The notes beneath the pieces are model-generated. The model ran no database searches, was not told the DNA's origin, and saw nothing but the letters and a program-made list of their open reading frames with translations. Below, piece by piece: positions 18,177-25,425 of a stretch of DNA of 64,000 nucleotides. Every line of letters begins with the position of its first letter. The stretch's first letter is position 1. A program made the translations under genes and the position numbers. Source of the DNA: Nitrospira sp. (GTDB taxonomy: Bacteria; Nitrospirota; Nitrospiria; Nitrospirales; Nitrospiraceae); contig JBAOHZ010000009.1 of the NCBI GenBank assembly GCA_037045225.1, positions 1,240,001 through 1,304,000 of the forward strand, read 5' to 3'.

Positions 18177-18584
18177 ATGGCACCACCCAGCGACCTTCCA
18201 GATTCTTCTACTCATCCGGCCAGGCCCCCGTTGCACCGCCCAGATGACGAAAGCAACCTCGACCGCCAAACCCACGTCGTCGGGATGATGGTCGGCACAG
18301 CCTTGATGTTCATCGGCTTTCTCGACGTGTTCCTCTCCATCAGCGGAGGGTTTGAAATCAACGTCGTTCCGCTGCTGATCTATTTCAGCGGTATCGCCGT
18401 GTGGGCCAATGCAGTGGTCGAAAATCCGACCATTCGATATTCCTTGATGGCGGGGTCCGTCCTCCTGAGTTTGGCATTTTTCCACTATGGAGAAGTCCTG
18501 TTCTGGCACAAGCAGGTTGTGTTCTGGTCCACCGTCGCAGTCGTCATGTTTTTCATGTTTAAGGACCCCAAGCCGGCGGCGTGA
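18177..18584 (+). CDS. small membrane protein, about 135 aa
   Basis: No family is recognised. A hydrophilic, proline-rich N-terminus of about 33 residues precedes four predicted membrane segments (about 35-55, 62-78, 88-104 and 112-127). The end is charged (FKDPKPAA). It starts two bases after dcd and its stop overlaps the GTG of the next gene, so it is translated within the operon. Its use is unknown. Confidence 0.75.
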   Translation: MAPPSDLPDSSTHPARPPLHRPDDESNLDRQTHVVGMMVGTALMFIGFLDVFLSISGGFEINVVPLLIYFSGIAVWANAVVENPTIRYSLMAGSVLLSLAFFHYGEVLFWHKQVVFWSTVAVVMFFMFKDPKPAA

Positions 18585-19330
18585 CCGCCCCTCAACGACG
18601 TGCGCCCGGGCGCGCGTCGTCAGCTCCGATGACCATTGCCGTCATCATTCCGGTCCTCAACGAAGCTCGCTGGATCGACCAGACGCTCGCCCACACGGCC
18701 ACGCTGGGATTCGACGAAGTGATCATTGTCGATGGCGGCAGTGCCGACGAGACCTGTGCGATCGTCGATTCGTACGTCGACGGTTCGTCGACCGCTGCTC
18801 CCATGCGACTCCTCACAGCGTCCCGGGGCCGTGCACGGCAGCTCAACACCGGGGCCGCCGGGACCCAGTGCGAGGTCCTACTCTTTCTCCACGCCGATAC
18901 CCGGCTCCCAGCGAACGCCCGTCAGGCCATCTCGAGCGCCCTGGCCGACACGACCTGCGTCGGCGGACGCTTCGACGTCCGCTTTGATTCCCCTCGCTGG
19001 ATCGCCCGGCTCGTTGGACACATGATGAATCTGCGTTCGCGCTGGAGCGGCATTGCCACCGGCGACCAGGCGCTCTTCGTCCAACGAAACATCTTCGAGC
19101 AAGTTGGTCGGTTTGCAGAGATCCCGCTAATGGAAGACGTCGAGTTCTCACGCCGCCTCAAACGAGCTGGACGGCTCGTCCCACTACCGGATCAGGTCGT
19201 CACGGCGTTCCGTCGCTGGGAGCAGAACGGCCCCCTCCGCACAATTCTGTTGATGTGGACCCTCCGCTTCCTGTACTGGATCGGAATCAGCCCGTATCGG
19301 TTGCAACATTTTTACAGCATTGTGAGATGA
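18581..19330 (+). CDS. TIGR04283-type family 2 glycosyltransferase
   Basis: A GT-A-fold glycosyltransferase of 249 residues. VIIPVLNEARWI opens the domain, VDGGSADET follows, and FLHADTRLP carries the DxD metal site. It resembles the TIGR04283 family, named for arsenosugar biosynthesis but widespread without arsenic genes; no arsenic gene is nearby. The next gene is the usual partner family. A GTG at 18581 overlaps the previous stop; the ATG at 18629 would begin directly at the domain. The C-terminal region around YWIGISPYRL may contact the membrane. Confidence 0.85.
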   Translation: MTAPQRRAPGRASSAPMTIAVIIPVLNEARWIDQTLAHTATLGFDEVIIVDGGSADETCAIVDSYVDGSSTAAPMRLLTASRGRARQLNTGAAGTQCEVLLFLHADTRLPANARQAISSALADTTCVGGRFDVRFDSPRWIARLVGHMMNLRSRWSGIATGDQALFVQRNIFEQVGRFAEIPLMEDVEFSRRLKRAGRLVPLPDQVVTAFRRWEQNGPLRTILLMWTLRFLYWIGISPYRLQHFYSIVR

Positions 19331-19334
19331 ACCC

Positions 19335-20087
19335 ATGAGCGCTCCCCCGCCCGACCGCAAACAACCCGCATCAACCGCCCTGGTGATTTTTGCCAAAGCC
19401 CCCATCCCGGGAGAGGTCAAAACACGCCTGAGTCCTGGCCTGACAGAAGACGAAGCCGCCACACTACACGGCAGTTTCGTGCTCGATACGTTGGAACGCA
19501 CCAAGGCAGCGGCACATAAGTTCAAACTGCCGGTCGATCGTTTTCTGGCCTGTGCGCCCTCAAGCTCCCATGTCTTTTTCAAGATCATGGAAGCACGCCA
19601 CGGGGTCACGCTTCTTGATCAACAGGGCGGCGACCTCGGCGCCAGAATGGCGCAGGCATTCGCCGCGCTGTTTGCTCGTGGATATCGGTATATTGTCGTG
19701 GTAGGTACCGACGTACCGTCTCTGCCACTCACCCATTATCGTGATGCCGTGCAGTCGCTCACCCGGCATGATCTGATCCTCGGCCCGGCAACAGACGGCG
19801 GATATTACCTCATCGGCATGACGGCGCCTCACCCAGATCTATTTAAAGACATTCCCTGGTCGACGAACCAGGTCCTGGCGCTCACCCAAGAGAAAGCCAC
19901 GGCGGCGGGATTGAAAAGCGCCCTGCTCCCCGTCTGGAGCGACGTGGACACCCTCGACGATCTCCAGGCCTTGATCGACGAATGCGCAGCGGACAAGAAA
20001 CGTCCTAAGCAAGAGCGGGTGTTTTCCATGCGAACGGCCGGTTCGCTGGAGTTGCTCGCGAAACGCCTTCGAACTCGTCACCCTTAA
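19335..20087 (+). CDS. TIGR04282/DUF2064-type nucleotidyl/glycosyl transferase-like protein
   Basis: A 250-residue protein of the DUF2064 family. It has ALVIFAKAPIPGEVKTRLSP at the nucleotide-binding start, VVVGTDVPSLP at the metal site and LGPATDGGYYLIGM in the middle. These features are shared with nucleotidyltransferase-fold enzymes. It is the standard genomic partner of the preceding TIGR04283 gene, four bases away. The pair probably makes a glycosylated metabolite. The product is not known. Confidence 0.85.
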   Translation: MSAPPPDRKQPASTALVIFAKAPIPGEVKTRLSPGLTEDEAATLHGSFVLDTLERTKAAAHKFKLPVDRFLACAPSSSHVFFKIMEARHGVTLLDQQGGDLGARMAQAFAALFARGYRYIVVVGTDVPSLPLTHYRDAVQSLTRHDLILGPATDGGYYLIGMTAPHPDLFKDIPWSTNQVLALTQEKATAAGLKSALLPVWSDVDTLDDLQALIDECAADKKRPKQERVFSMRTAGSLELLAKRLRTRHP

Positions 20088-20097
20088 CGGAGTACCC

Positions 20098-20832
20098 ATG
20101 TCGACTCACGTCGCTCTCATCACCGGCGGCGCCAAGGGAATCGGGCGCGCCATCGCGCTGGACCTCGCCGCCCAACAGTGGTCCGTGGCTATCTGCTACC
20201 GCACCAGCAACACTGCCGCGGAGGAAACGAGCGCGGCCATCCGGGCGCGCGGCGGGCAAGCCTTGGCGGTGCAATGCGACGTATCAGATCCGAACGCTGC
20301 CAAGGGTTTGATCGCGCAGGTCGAAGCGCAGTGGGGTCACATCGACGCGCTGATCAATGGCGCAGGCCCCTATCATCGCGTGAATCTCTTCGACGAGACG
20401 CCCGAGGGCTGGCGTGACATGTTCGATGGAAACCTCCACCCGATTTTCTATCTTGGGCAGGCGGTCGCGCCAGGAATGAAGGCACGGAAGCAGGGACGCA
20501 TCATCAACTTCAGCATGGCCAATGCGGACCAGATGGTGGCCCAACCGGAGGTCACGGGGCATTATATCGCTAAAGCCGGGGTGTTGATTCTCACCAGGAC
20601 ACTGGCGAAATTGCTCGCGCCTTACGGCATTACCGTCAACGCCATCTCCCCGGGATTCATCGACTCAGGCAGTGCGCCCCCTGAAGAGCTGGCTGGTGTG
20701 GTGAAACGAATTCCCGCCGGGTATGTCGGGAGCGTGGGGGATGCGGTCGCAGCGGTGCGGTACTTACTCAGCGAAGAAGCGCGCTACGTCAACGGTGCGA
20801 ACCTGCACCTCAGCGGCGGATGGGGCATCTGA
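20098..20832 (+). CDS. short-chain dehydrogenase/reductase with displaced catalytic tyrosine
   Basis: An SDR oxidoreductase of 244 residues. It has the cofactor loop GGAKGIGRA at residues 10-18, INGAGP in place of NNAG, and the conserved ending VNGANLHLSGGWGI. The usual YxxxK active site reads H-Y-I-A-K: the tyrosine is three, not four, residues before the lysine, and histidine takes the usual place. Serine is present in NFSMAN. The enzyme may be FabG- or pteridine-reductase-like. The substrate is unknown. It ends the 15.9-20.8 kb plus-strand operon. Confidence 0.85.
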   Translation: MSTHVALITGGAKGIGRAIALDLAAQQWSVAICYRTSNTAAEETSAAIRARGGQALAVQCDVSDPNAAKGLIAQVEAQWGHIDALINGAGPYHRVNLFDETPEGWRDMFDGNLHPIFYLGQAVAPGMKARKQGRIINFSMANADQMVAQPEVTGHYIAKAGVLILTRTLAKLLAPYGITVNAISPGFIDSGSAPPEELAGVVKRIPAGYVGSVGDAVAAVRYLLSEEARYVNGANLHLSGGWGI

Positions 20833-20842
20833 CACAGGCAAT

Positions 20843-22279
20843 CTACTTGGCGAAGAAAAGAATCGCGCCGATGATCGCCGCCATGAGGTAACTTTTTGAA
20901 TCCTTGACCGCAAACACGACCGGGTCGTCGTCCATGCAATTTCGATAGGCCAACATCCAGATTCGACTAATCCAGTACAGCATGACCGGACAGACCAGCC
21001 AGAGGACTTCCGCATGCGTATACAGCAACAGCACCTCTTTGCTGCTAATGTAGAGCGCCAGCACCAATACCGCAATTAATCCACTCGCCGTCCCGATACT
21101 CGACACGTGCTCCAAATCCGTCACCCAATACCCTCGGCCGTGCAGCTCCTTGCCCGCACTCTGACTCGTGAGCCGCAATTCTGTAAACCGTTTGACCAGG
21201 GCAAGGCTTAGGAAGAGAAACAACGAAAACGTCAGCAACCAATGGGAGGGAGCGACTCCCGTCGCGGCCCCGCCGCCATACACCCGCACGGTGTAGAGTT
21301 GGGCCAATACAATCACATCCAGCAGCACGAACTGCTTGAGGTAGAACGAATAGCCGGTTGTCAGAACTAAATAGCCCGCCAGTACGAGCAAAAATGACGA
21401 GGGCAGTGCGAACGCCAGGCCAATCCCTCCGACCAGACACCCAGCAGCCAATAGGAGCCCGAACGGAATCGAGAGATTGCCGGACGCGAACGGGCGATCT
21501 TTCTTCCTAGGGTGACGGCGATCAGAAGCCAGGTCGAGACAATCATTGATGATATAGACGGCTGATGCGGAGAGACTGAACGACAGGAAGGCGATGGTCG
21601 CCTGCAGCAACAGGGTTCTATTGGTGATTTGATGCGAAGCGACGACCGGTATGAACACCAGCACATTCTTCGCCCACTGATGCACGCGTAAAGCCTTGGC
21701 CACCTGCTTCGGCCAATTCACCGACTTGCTGAACACTCGACTGACCGGAGTCAGTGCTTGCGCACGGCGTACCAATCCGGCAGAGGCATTCACCACGATC
21801 GCCTCGTCGGCCTCGGCCCACACCGGCAAATCGGCAGTCGAGTTTCCGGCATAGGCAAAGCGGCGGACGCCATACCGTTCGACCAGGAGAGCGACCTTGC
21901 GGGCACCTTTGAGGTTGGTCGAAGCACCACTACCGAACACCCTCTCACCGAATAACTCGAGATGAGCCGCCACGGCACGGGCAAAACTCTCATGACTGGC
22001 AGTCGCCAACACCAGCTCTCGACCGGACCGGCGTTCGTTGGCAAGGAACTCCACCAGCGCCTGATCGTAGGGCAATGTGCTGGCATCAAGCGTCACCCGG
22101 CGGGCAATCTCATGCTTGAAAGCGGCTTTGCCTTTCAACAACCAAAAGGGCAGCTGAAAGATCGAGAACGGACTCTGCTTCAGCAGCGCCAGCAGCGATT
22201 CCCACAGCAGATCGGTCTTGATGAGCGTGCCATCAAGATCGACACACAAGGGGCTTTTTTGTTGGACATGCTGACCCAT
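20843..22279 (-). CDS. HAD phosphatase-like domain fused to UbiA prenyltransferase
   Basis: A two-part protein of 478 residues. The first 200 residues form a HAD-type hydrolase with LCVDLDGTL near residue 12 and AGNSTADLP as motif IV. The rest is a UbiA-family membrane prenyltransferase with about eight hydrophobic segments. The first Asp-rich motif is NDCLDLASDRRHPRK, and a second polar motif is near DLEHVSS. UbiA members close to decaprenyl-phosphate phosphoribose synthase have such HAD partners. The ATG at 22279 is preferred over an in-frame start at 22321. Convergent with the SDR gene, ten bases apart. Confidence 0.85.
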   Translation of the reverse strand: MGQHVQQKSPLCVDLDGTLIKTDLLWESLLALLKQSPFSIFQLPFWLLKGKAAFKHEIARRVTLDASTLPYDQALVEFLANERRSGRELVLATASHESFARAVAAHLELFGERVFGSGASTNLKGARKVALLVERYGVRRFAYAGNSTADLPVWAEADEAIVVNASAGLVRRAQALTPVSRVFSKSVNWPKQVAKALRVHQWAKNVLVFIPVVASHQITNRTLLLQATIAFLSFSLSASAVYIINDCLDLASDRRHPRKKDRPFASGNLSIPFGLLLAAGCLVGGIGLAFALPSSFLLVLAGYLVLTTGYSFYLKQFVLLDVIVLAQLYTVRVYGGGAATGVAPSHWLLTFSLFLFLSLALVKRFTELRLTSQSAGKELHGRGYWVTDLEHVSSIGTASGLIAVLVLALYISSKEVLLLYTHAEVLWLVCPVMLYWISRIWMLAYRNCMDDDPVVFAVKDSKSYLMAAIIGAILFFAK

Positions 22280-22389
22280 AGTCGCAGGAGGGATTCTATC
22301 GGCAAAGACGCAGTCGGACAAGACAATGCACAGAAGAGGTAGCCACTGGATGAACTACCTTATGGATGGCGGTGGACGGCTCAGCGCCG

Positions 22390-22716
22390 CTATTCAGCTC
22401 CGAAGGCCTTCTTTAGCAGCGGCACCACTTCGCCCTTGGCTTCCATGGGGTCGAGGATATCCGTATCGCCATAAAACTGCCCGTCGATGAACACCTTCGG
22501 CAGAGTCGGCCAGTTCGTCAATTTGGTCAACGCCTCGCGCTTGGCGGGTTGGGACAACACGTCGATGAGCTCGTAGGGATAGCCGTACTTTTCGAAAAAG
22601 TGCATGGTCTCCCTCGTAAACCCGCACATCGGCATGGTCTTCGTGCCCTTGCCGTAGATCAGAATCTTGTTCGCTTTGATTTCTTGTTGAATTTCTTCTT
22701 CGATCGGGTCAGCCAT
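22390..22716 (-). CDS. grxD: monothiol glutaredoxin, Grx4 type
   Basis: A 108-residue monothiol glutaredoxin that binds a bridging 2Fe-2S cluster with glutathione and moves it to client proteins. The active site is C31-G-F-T34; the family norm is CGFS, so threonine replaces serine. GKGTKTMPMC before the site, WPTLPKVFIDG (cis-proline and glutathione contact) and GDTDILDPM after it are intact. bolA follows upstream on the same strand 29 bases away, matching the known Grx4-BolA partnership. Confidence 0.93.
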   Translation of the reverse strand: MADPIEEEIQQEIKANKILIYGKGTKTMPMCGFTRETMHFFEKYGYPYELIDVLSQPAKREALTKLTNWPTLPKVFIDGQFYGDTDILDPMEAKGEVVPLLKKAFGAE

Positions 22717-22729
22717 CTGTCCCTCCTCT

Positions 22730-22757
22730 ACTATGTGTTCACTGACTATGTGTTCAC
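22730..22757. repeat. tandem duplication ACTATGTGTTCACT-type between bolA and grxD
   Basis: The sequence CTATGTGTTCACT occurs twice in direct succession, separated by one base, at about 22731-22743 and 22745-22757. The second copy covers the bolA stop codon and last codons. It looks like a slippage duplication. Confidence 0.6.
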
Positions 22758-22991
22758 TTCTTCCGGTGTCTTGGCTGTAATCTCCAAGGCATGAATACGC
22801 CCGTCTTTCATCGGAACGGCTAAAGCCTGGTAGACCATCCGATGTCGGTCCAGAAGATTCTTGCCGAGAAAGCCGCCGGAGGTCACTCGTACAATCAAAT
22901 GGTCCTGCGTACCGGTTTTATCGATCACGGTCACGGCAGCATCAGGAAACACCTGACGAATGAATGCGGTCACAGCTTCGGCGGTAATCAT
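22746..22991 (-). CDS. bolA: BolA-family protein
   Basis: An 81-residue BolA/YrbA-type protein that partners monothiol glutaredoxins in Fe-S cluster delivery. Motifs: FPDAAVTVIDKTGTQDHL at the first strand, VTSGGFLGKNLLDRHRMVYQAL in the helix-turn-helix-like centre (the histidine after R is a cluster ligand candidate), and GRIHALEITAKTPEE at the end. The gene lies 29 bases from grxD in the same direction. Confidence 0.92.
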   Translation of the reverse strand: MITAEAVTAFIRQVFPDAAVTVIDKTGTQDHLIVRVTSGGFLGKNLLDRHRMVYQALAVPMKDGRIHALEITAKTPEEVNT

Positions 22992-23169
22992 CTGTCAGAG
23001 AATAACGCATACGGGAAGCCGAAGGCAATCTGAACCACGGACATTTCATCGCTGAGCAGGACAACCTGCGTGTCGAACGCATGGATATTTGAGGGACAGC
23101 CCGCTACACTGCGCTATTGCGTCAATCCATCCGGACCTCGCATTCACCCAGGATGAAAGGAGAAGACCC

Positions 23170-23532
23170 ATGGTCCAGTCACATTCACGTCGCCCCCGTC
23201 GCCTGTCACGGATCACTCTGTGCGTCGTACTGCTTGTCCTTGGATGCCAGTCGACCCTGTCCGTGCAAACAGCCGCAGCCGCAGGCTCCGGGTCGGAAGC
23301 CATGCAAGGTTTGGGAAGTTACTTCCTGACACTACCGTATGGCGGCATCAAAATGGCCGTCGCCGTACTCGGCGCGGTCGCCGGAGGAATGGGGTTTATC
23401 TTCACCGGCGGAGACAAAGTGACCGCTGAAAAAATCTGGAGCCCGGCCCTGGGCGGCGAATATGTCGTGACGCCTGCACATCTCCGGGGCGAGAAGGACT
23501 TACATTTCTTCGGCAACACCCCGTCTAAGTAG
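23170..23532 (+). CDS. small exported protein with C-terminal hydrophobic segment
   Basis: A 120-residue protein of unknown family. A basic N-terminus and hydrophobic signal (about 12-27) lead to LVLGC, a likely lipobox, and a cleavable-looking AAAAG further on. A second hydrophobic segment with glycine pairs (about 62-82) could span or dip into a membrane. The ATG at 23170 follows AAAGGAGAAG, a strong ribosome site. It stands alone between bolA (divergent) and the signalling operon. Confidence 0.75.
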   Translation: MVQSHSRRPRRLSRITLCVVLLVLGCQSTLSVQTAAAAGSGSEAMQGLGSYFLTLPYGGIKMAVAVLGAVAGGMGFIFTGGDKVTAEKIWSPALGGEYVVTPAHLRGEKDLHFFGNTPSK

Positions 23533-23634
23533 CGCCTCTTTTTAGGAGCCGGTCTCGACCGGTCCACTCCACAGCCACGGCCTGCTGAACCGTTCAATTC
23601 CAAATCTGATCGACGAGCCGGTGGTGCATTTCAC

Positions 23635-23665
23635 CCGGTCTGGTGGTTCCCAACCACCAGACCGG
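23635..23665 (+). terminator. perfect 14-bp hairpin after the small exported protein gene
   Basis: CCGGTCTGGTGGTT (23635-23648) pairs perfectly with 23652-23665 around a three-base CCC loop. It lies about 100 bases after the stop at 23532. No T-run follows, so it may be a non-canonical terminator or an RNA-stabilising hairpin. Confidence 0.5.
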
Positions 23666-23728
23666 AATTGCTCCCCGCTCACCTTTTCTAAGCTATTGAA
23701 ATCACGGCTCTCTCCCACGCTGCCCCAG

Positions 23729-23744
23729 TGGCATGTGTGTTGCT
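23729..23744 (+). promoter_or_regulatory. sigma-54 (RpoN) -24/-12 promoter
   Basis: TGGCATGTGTGTTGCT fits the consensus TGGCAYRNNNNTTGCW at every defined position, with GG and GC correctly spaced. It lies 63 bases before the ribosome site and ATG of the receiver gene at 23808. An inverted repeat (TTGCTGTT, ACTG, AACAGCAA, 23740-23759) overlaps the -12 box and the expected transcription start. Confidence 0.7.
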
Positions 23745-23807
23745 GTTACTGAACAGCAAGCACGGCACATGGCATCAACCATCGGCAGAACCATCAAGGA
23801 GGGGATC

Positions 23808-24242
23808 ATGGGAGAATTTAAATCGGGGTTCTTCATGAGTGAGTCCGCCTGCAACGGTCGGGTGCTCGTCGTCGACGATGAGCCGGACATTCGCAAAGTC
23901 GTCCGAATGACCTTGCAGAAAGCCGGCTATGAAGTGATCGAGGCAGAAAACGGGGAAAAGGCCATTGAAGCCATCAACACCGGAGAAAACCGGCTGCTGC
24001 TGGACGTCCTCATCTGCGACATCCGCATGCCGAAGATTAACGGGGTTGAGGCCATTGCCTACTTCCAGCAGGAATGGCCGCGGGTGCCAATCATTGTCCT
24101 GACCGGCTTTCCCGACACCGATATGGCGACCTCGTTCTTACGGAGCGGCGTCGTCGACTACCTCGTGAAACCGGTCGAGGGAGAAAAGCTACGCACGGCC
24201 GTGGCCAGGGCCATGGAGCAGCGTGAACTGGCCCAACTCTAG
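23808..24242 (+). CDS. stand-alone receiver-domain response regulator
   Basis: A 144-residue CheY-like protein with no output domain. The acidic pair is D23-D24, the phosphate acceptor is Asp71 in LICDIRMPK, the switch threonine is in VLTGFPDTD and the lysine is in YLVKPVEG. The ATG at 23808 is chosen because AAGGAGGGGATC lies directly before it. It leads the operon with two histidine kinases and probably receives phosphate from one or both. The upstream sigma-54 promoter suggests control by an enhancer-binding protein. Confidence 0.92.
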   Translation: MGEFKSGFFMSESACNGRVLVVDDEPDIRKVVRMTLQKAGYEVIEAENGEKAIEAINTGENRLLLDVLICDIRMPKINGVEAIAYFQQEWPRVPIIVLTGFPDTDMATSFLRSGVVDYLVKPVEGEKLRTAVARAMEQRELAQL

Positions 24243-24375
24243 TGACCACCCATGTCGACAAGCGGCGACACACCCTCCACGTCGGGGAGGCATCCCAGAC
24301 CTCCCCGACGGCAAGGTGCGAGTGGGTGAGGCTCGCCATCGGACCGGACCTCGCAATACACCACGGGATGCGGCT

Positions 24376-25425
24376 ATGACACTCTGTGCGACGAGAATTG
24401 CCATCATCGGCGCCGGAAAAGGCGGGATCGCGCTGCTGGATCTCATCCACCAAATCCCGGAGGTGGAAATCGTCGGCATTGCAGATAAGGATCCGGCCGC
24501 TCCGGGACTCAAGCGGGCTCGAGACCTCAATGTGCTGGTCGCGGAACGGGTGCAAGACCTCATTCAAAACCATGGCGTCAATCTCATCATGGATGTGACC
24601 GGCGATCCGTCCATGGAACCGCTCATCCACACCATGAAGCGTCCCGGCTCCGAGGTCCTCGGCGGAGCCGCCACCAGACTGCTCTGGAAACTCGTTCAAC
24701 ACCAGTCGAAATTGGAAGCTGAATTGTTCCAAGCCGACAAACTGGCCGGGCTGGGCTCCTTCGCAGCCGGCATCGCGCACGACATCAATAATCCGCTACA
24801 GCTGATTCTAGGACTCGCGGAAAATTTGGAAGAGGAGCAGGACCTCGCGGTCGTCCACGAACAAGCACGCGACATCACCGAGGCCGTTAAACGCACCAGC
24901 GCTATCTGTCGCGACCTGACCCGGTACGCGAGACGCAACGGTTCCGGGGAAGAGGTCATGGTCAACCTCAATACCAAGCTGGACGAAGCGCTGCGAATCG
25001 CCCGTTACGCGGTGACGCTCCAGGACGTGACCGTTGTCAAACGCTATACGGAAGAAGCCAGCGTGATGGGGAACCCAGACGAACTGCTGCACGTCTTCGT
25101 CAATTTAATCACGAATGCAGTCCAAGCCATCATCGATCACGGCACATTGACGATTCACACCACCGTCGAACCGGATGGACGGGTCAGCGCCTCAGTCAGC
25201 GATACCGGATGCGGCATTCCTAAGGAAGCCTTCTCGAAAATCTTTGAGCCGCTCTACACCACCAAGCCCCCCGGGAAAGGCACGGGGTTGGGATTGTACA
25301 ATGTGATGTCGGTGATCTCGAAAATGGAAGGTCACATTTGCGTCGAAAGCGAGGTGGGCGTCGGCACGACCTTCCGGATCGAATTTCCACAGGTTCAGCC
25401 GACCATATCATGCGCGCCCCTATGA
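24376..25425 (+). CDS. histidine kinase with N-terminal Rossmann (nucleotide-binding) domain
   Basis: A soluble 349-residue kinase. Residues 1-105 form a Rossmann-like domain with IAIIGAGKGGIALLDLI (GxGxxG, residues 12-17) and VGIADKDP at the end of the second strand, where the acidic residue would bind a ribose, then LIMDVTGDP. His135 (AGIAHDINNP) starts the dimerisation domain. The ATPase domain has NLITNAVQA, DTGCGIP and GKGTGLGL. There is no PAS or membrane segment. The start at 24376 leaves 133 bases after the receiver gene. The stop overlaps the ATG of the next kinase. It could sense NAD(P)H or a CoA-like ligand, which is inference. Confidence 0.85.
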   Translation: MTLCATRIAIIGAGKGGIALLDLIHQIPEVEIVGIADKDPAAPGLKRARDLNVLVAERVQDLIQNHGVNLIMDVTGDPSMEPLIHTMKRPGSEVLGGAATRLLWKLVQHQSKLEAELFQADKLAGLGSFAAGIAHDINNPLQLILGLAENLEEEQDLAVVHEQARDITEAVKRTSAICRDLTRYARRNGSGEEVMVNLNTKLDEALRIARYAVTLQDVTVVKRYTEEASVMGNPDELLHVFVNLITNAVQAIIDHGTLTIHTTVEPDGRVSASVSDTGCGIPKEAFSKIFEPLYTTKPPGKGTGLGLYNVMSVISKMEGHICVESEVGVGTTFRIEFPQVQPTISCAPL

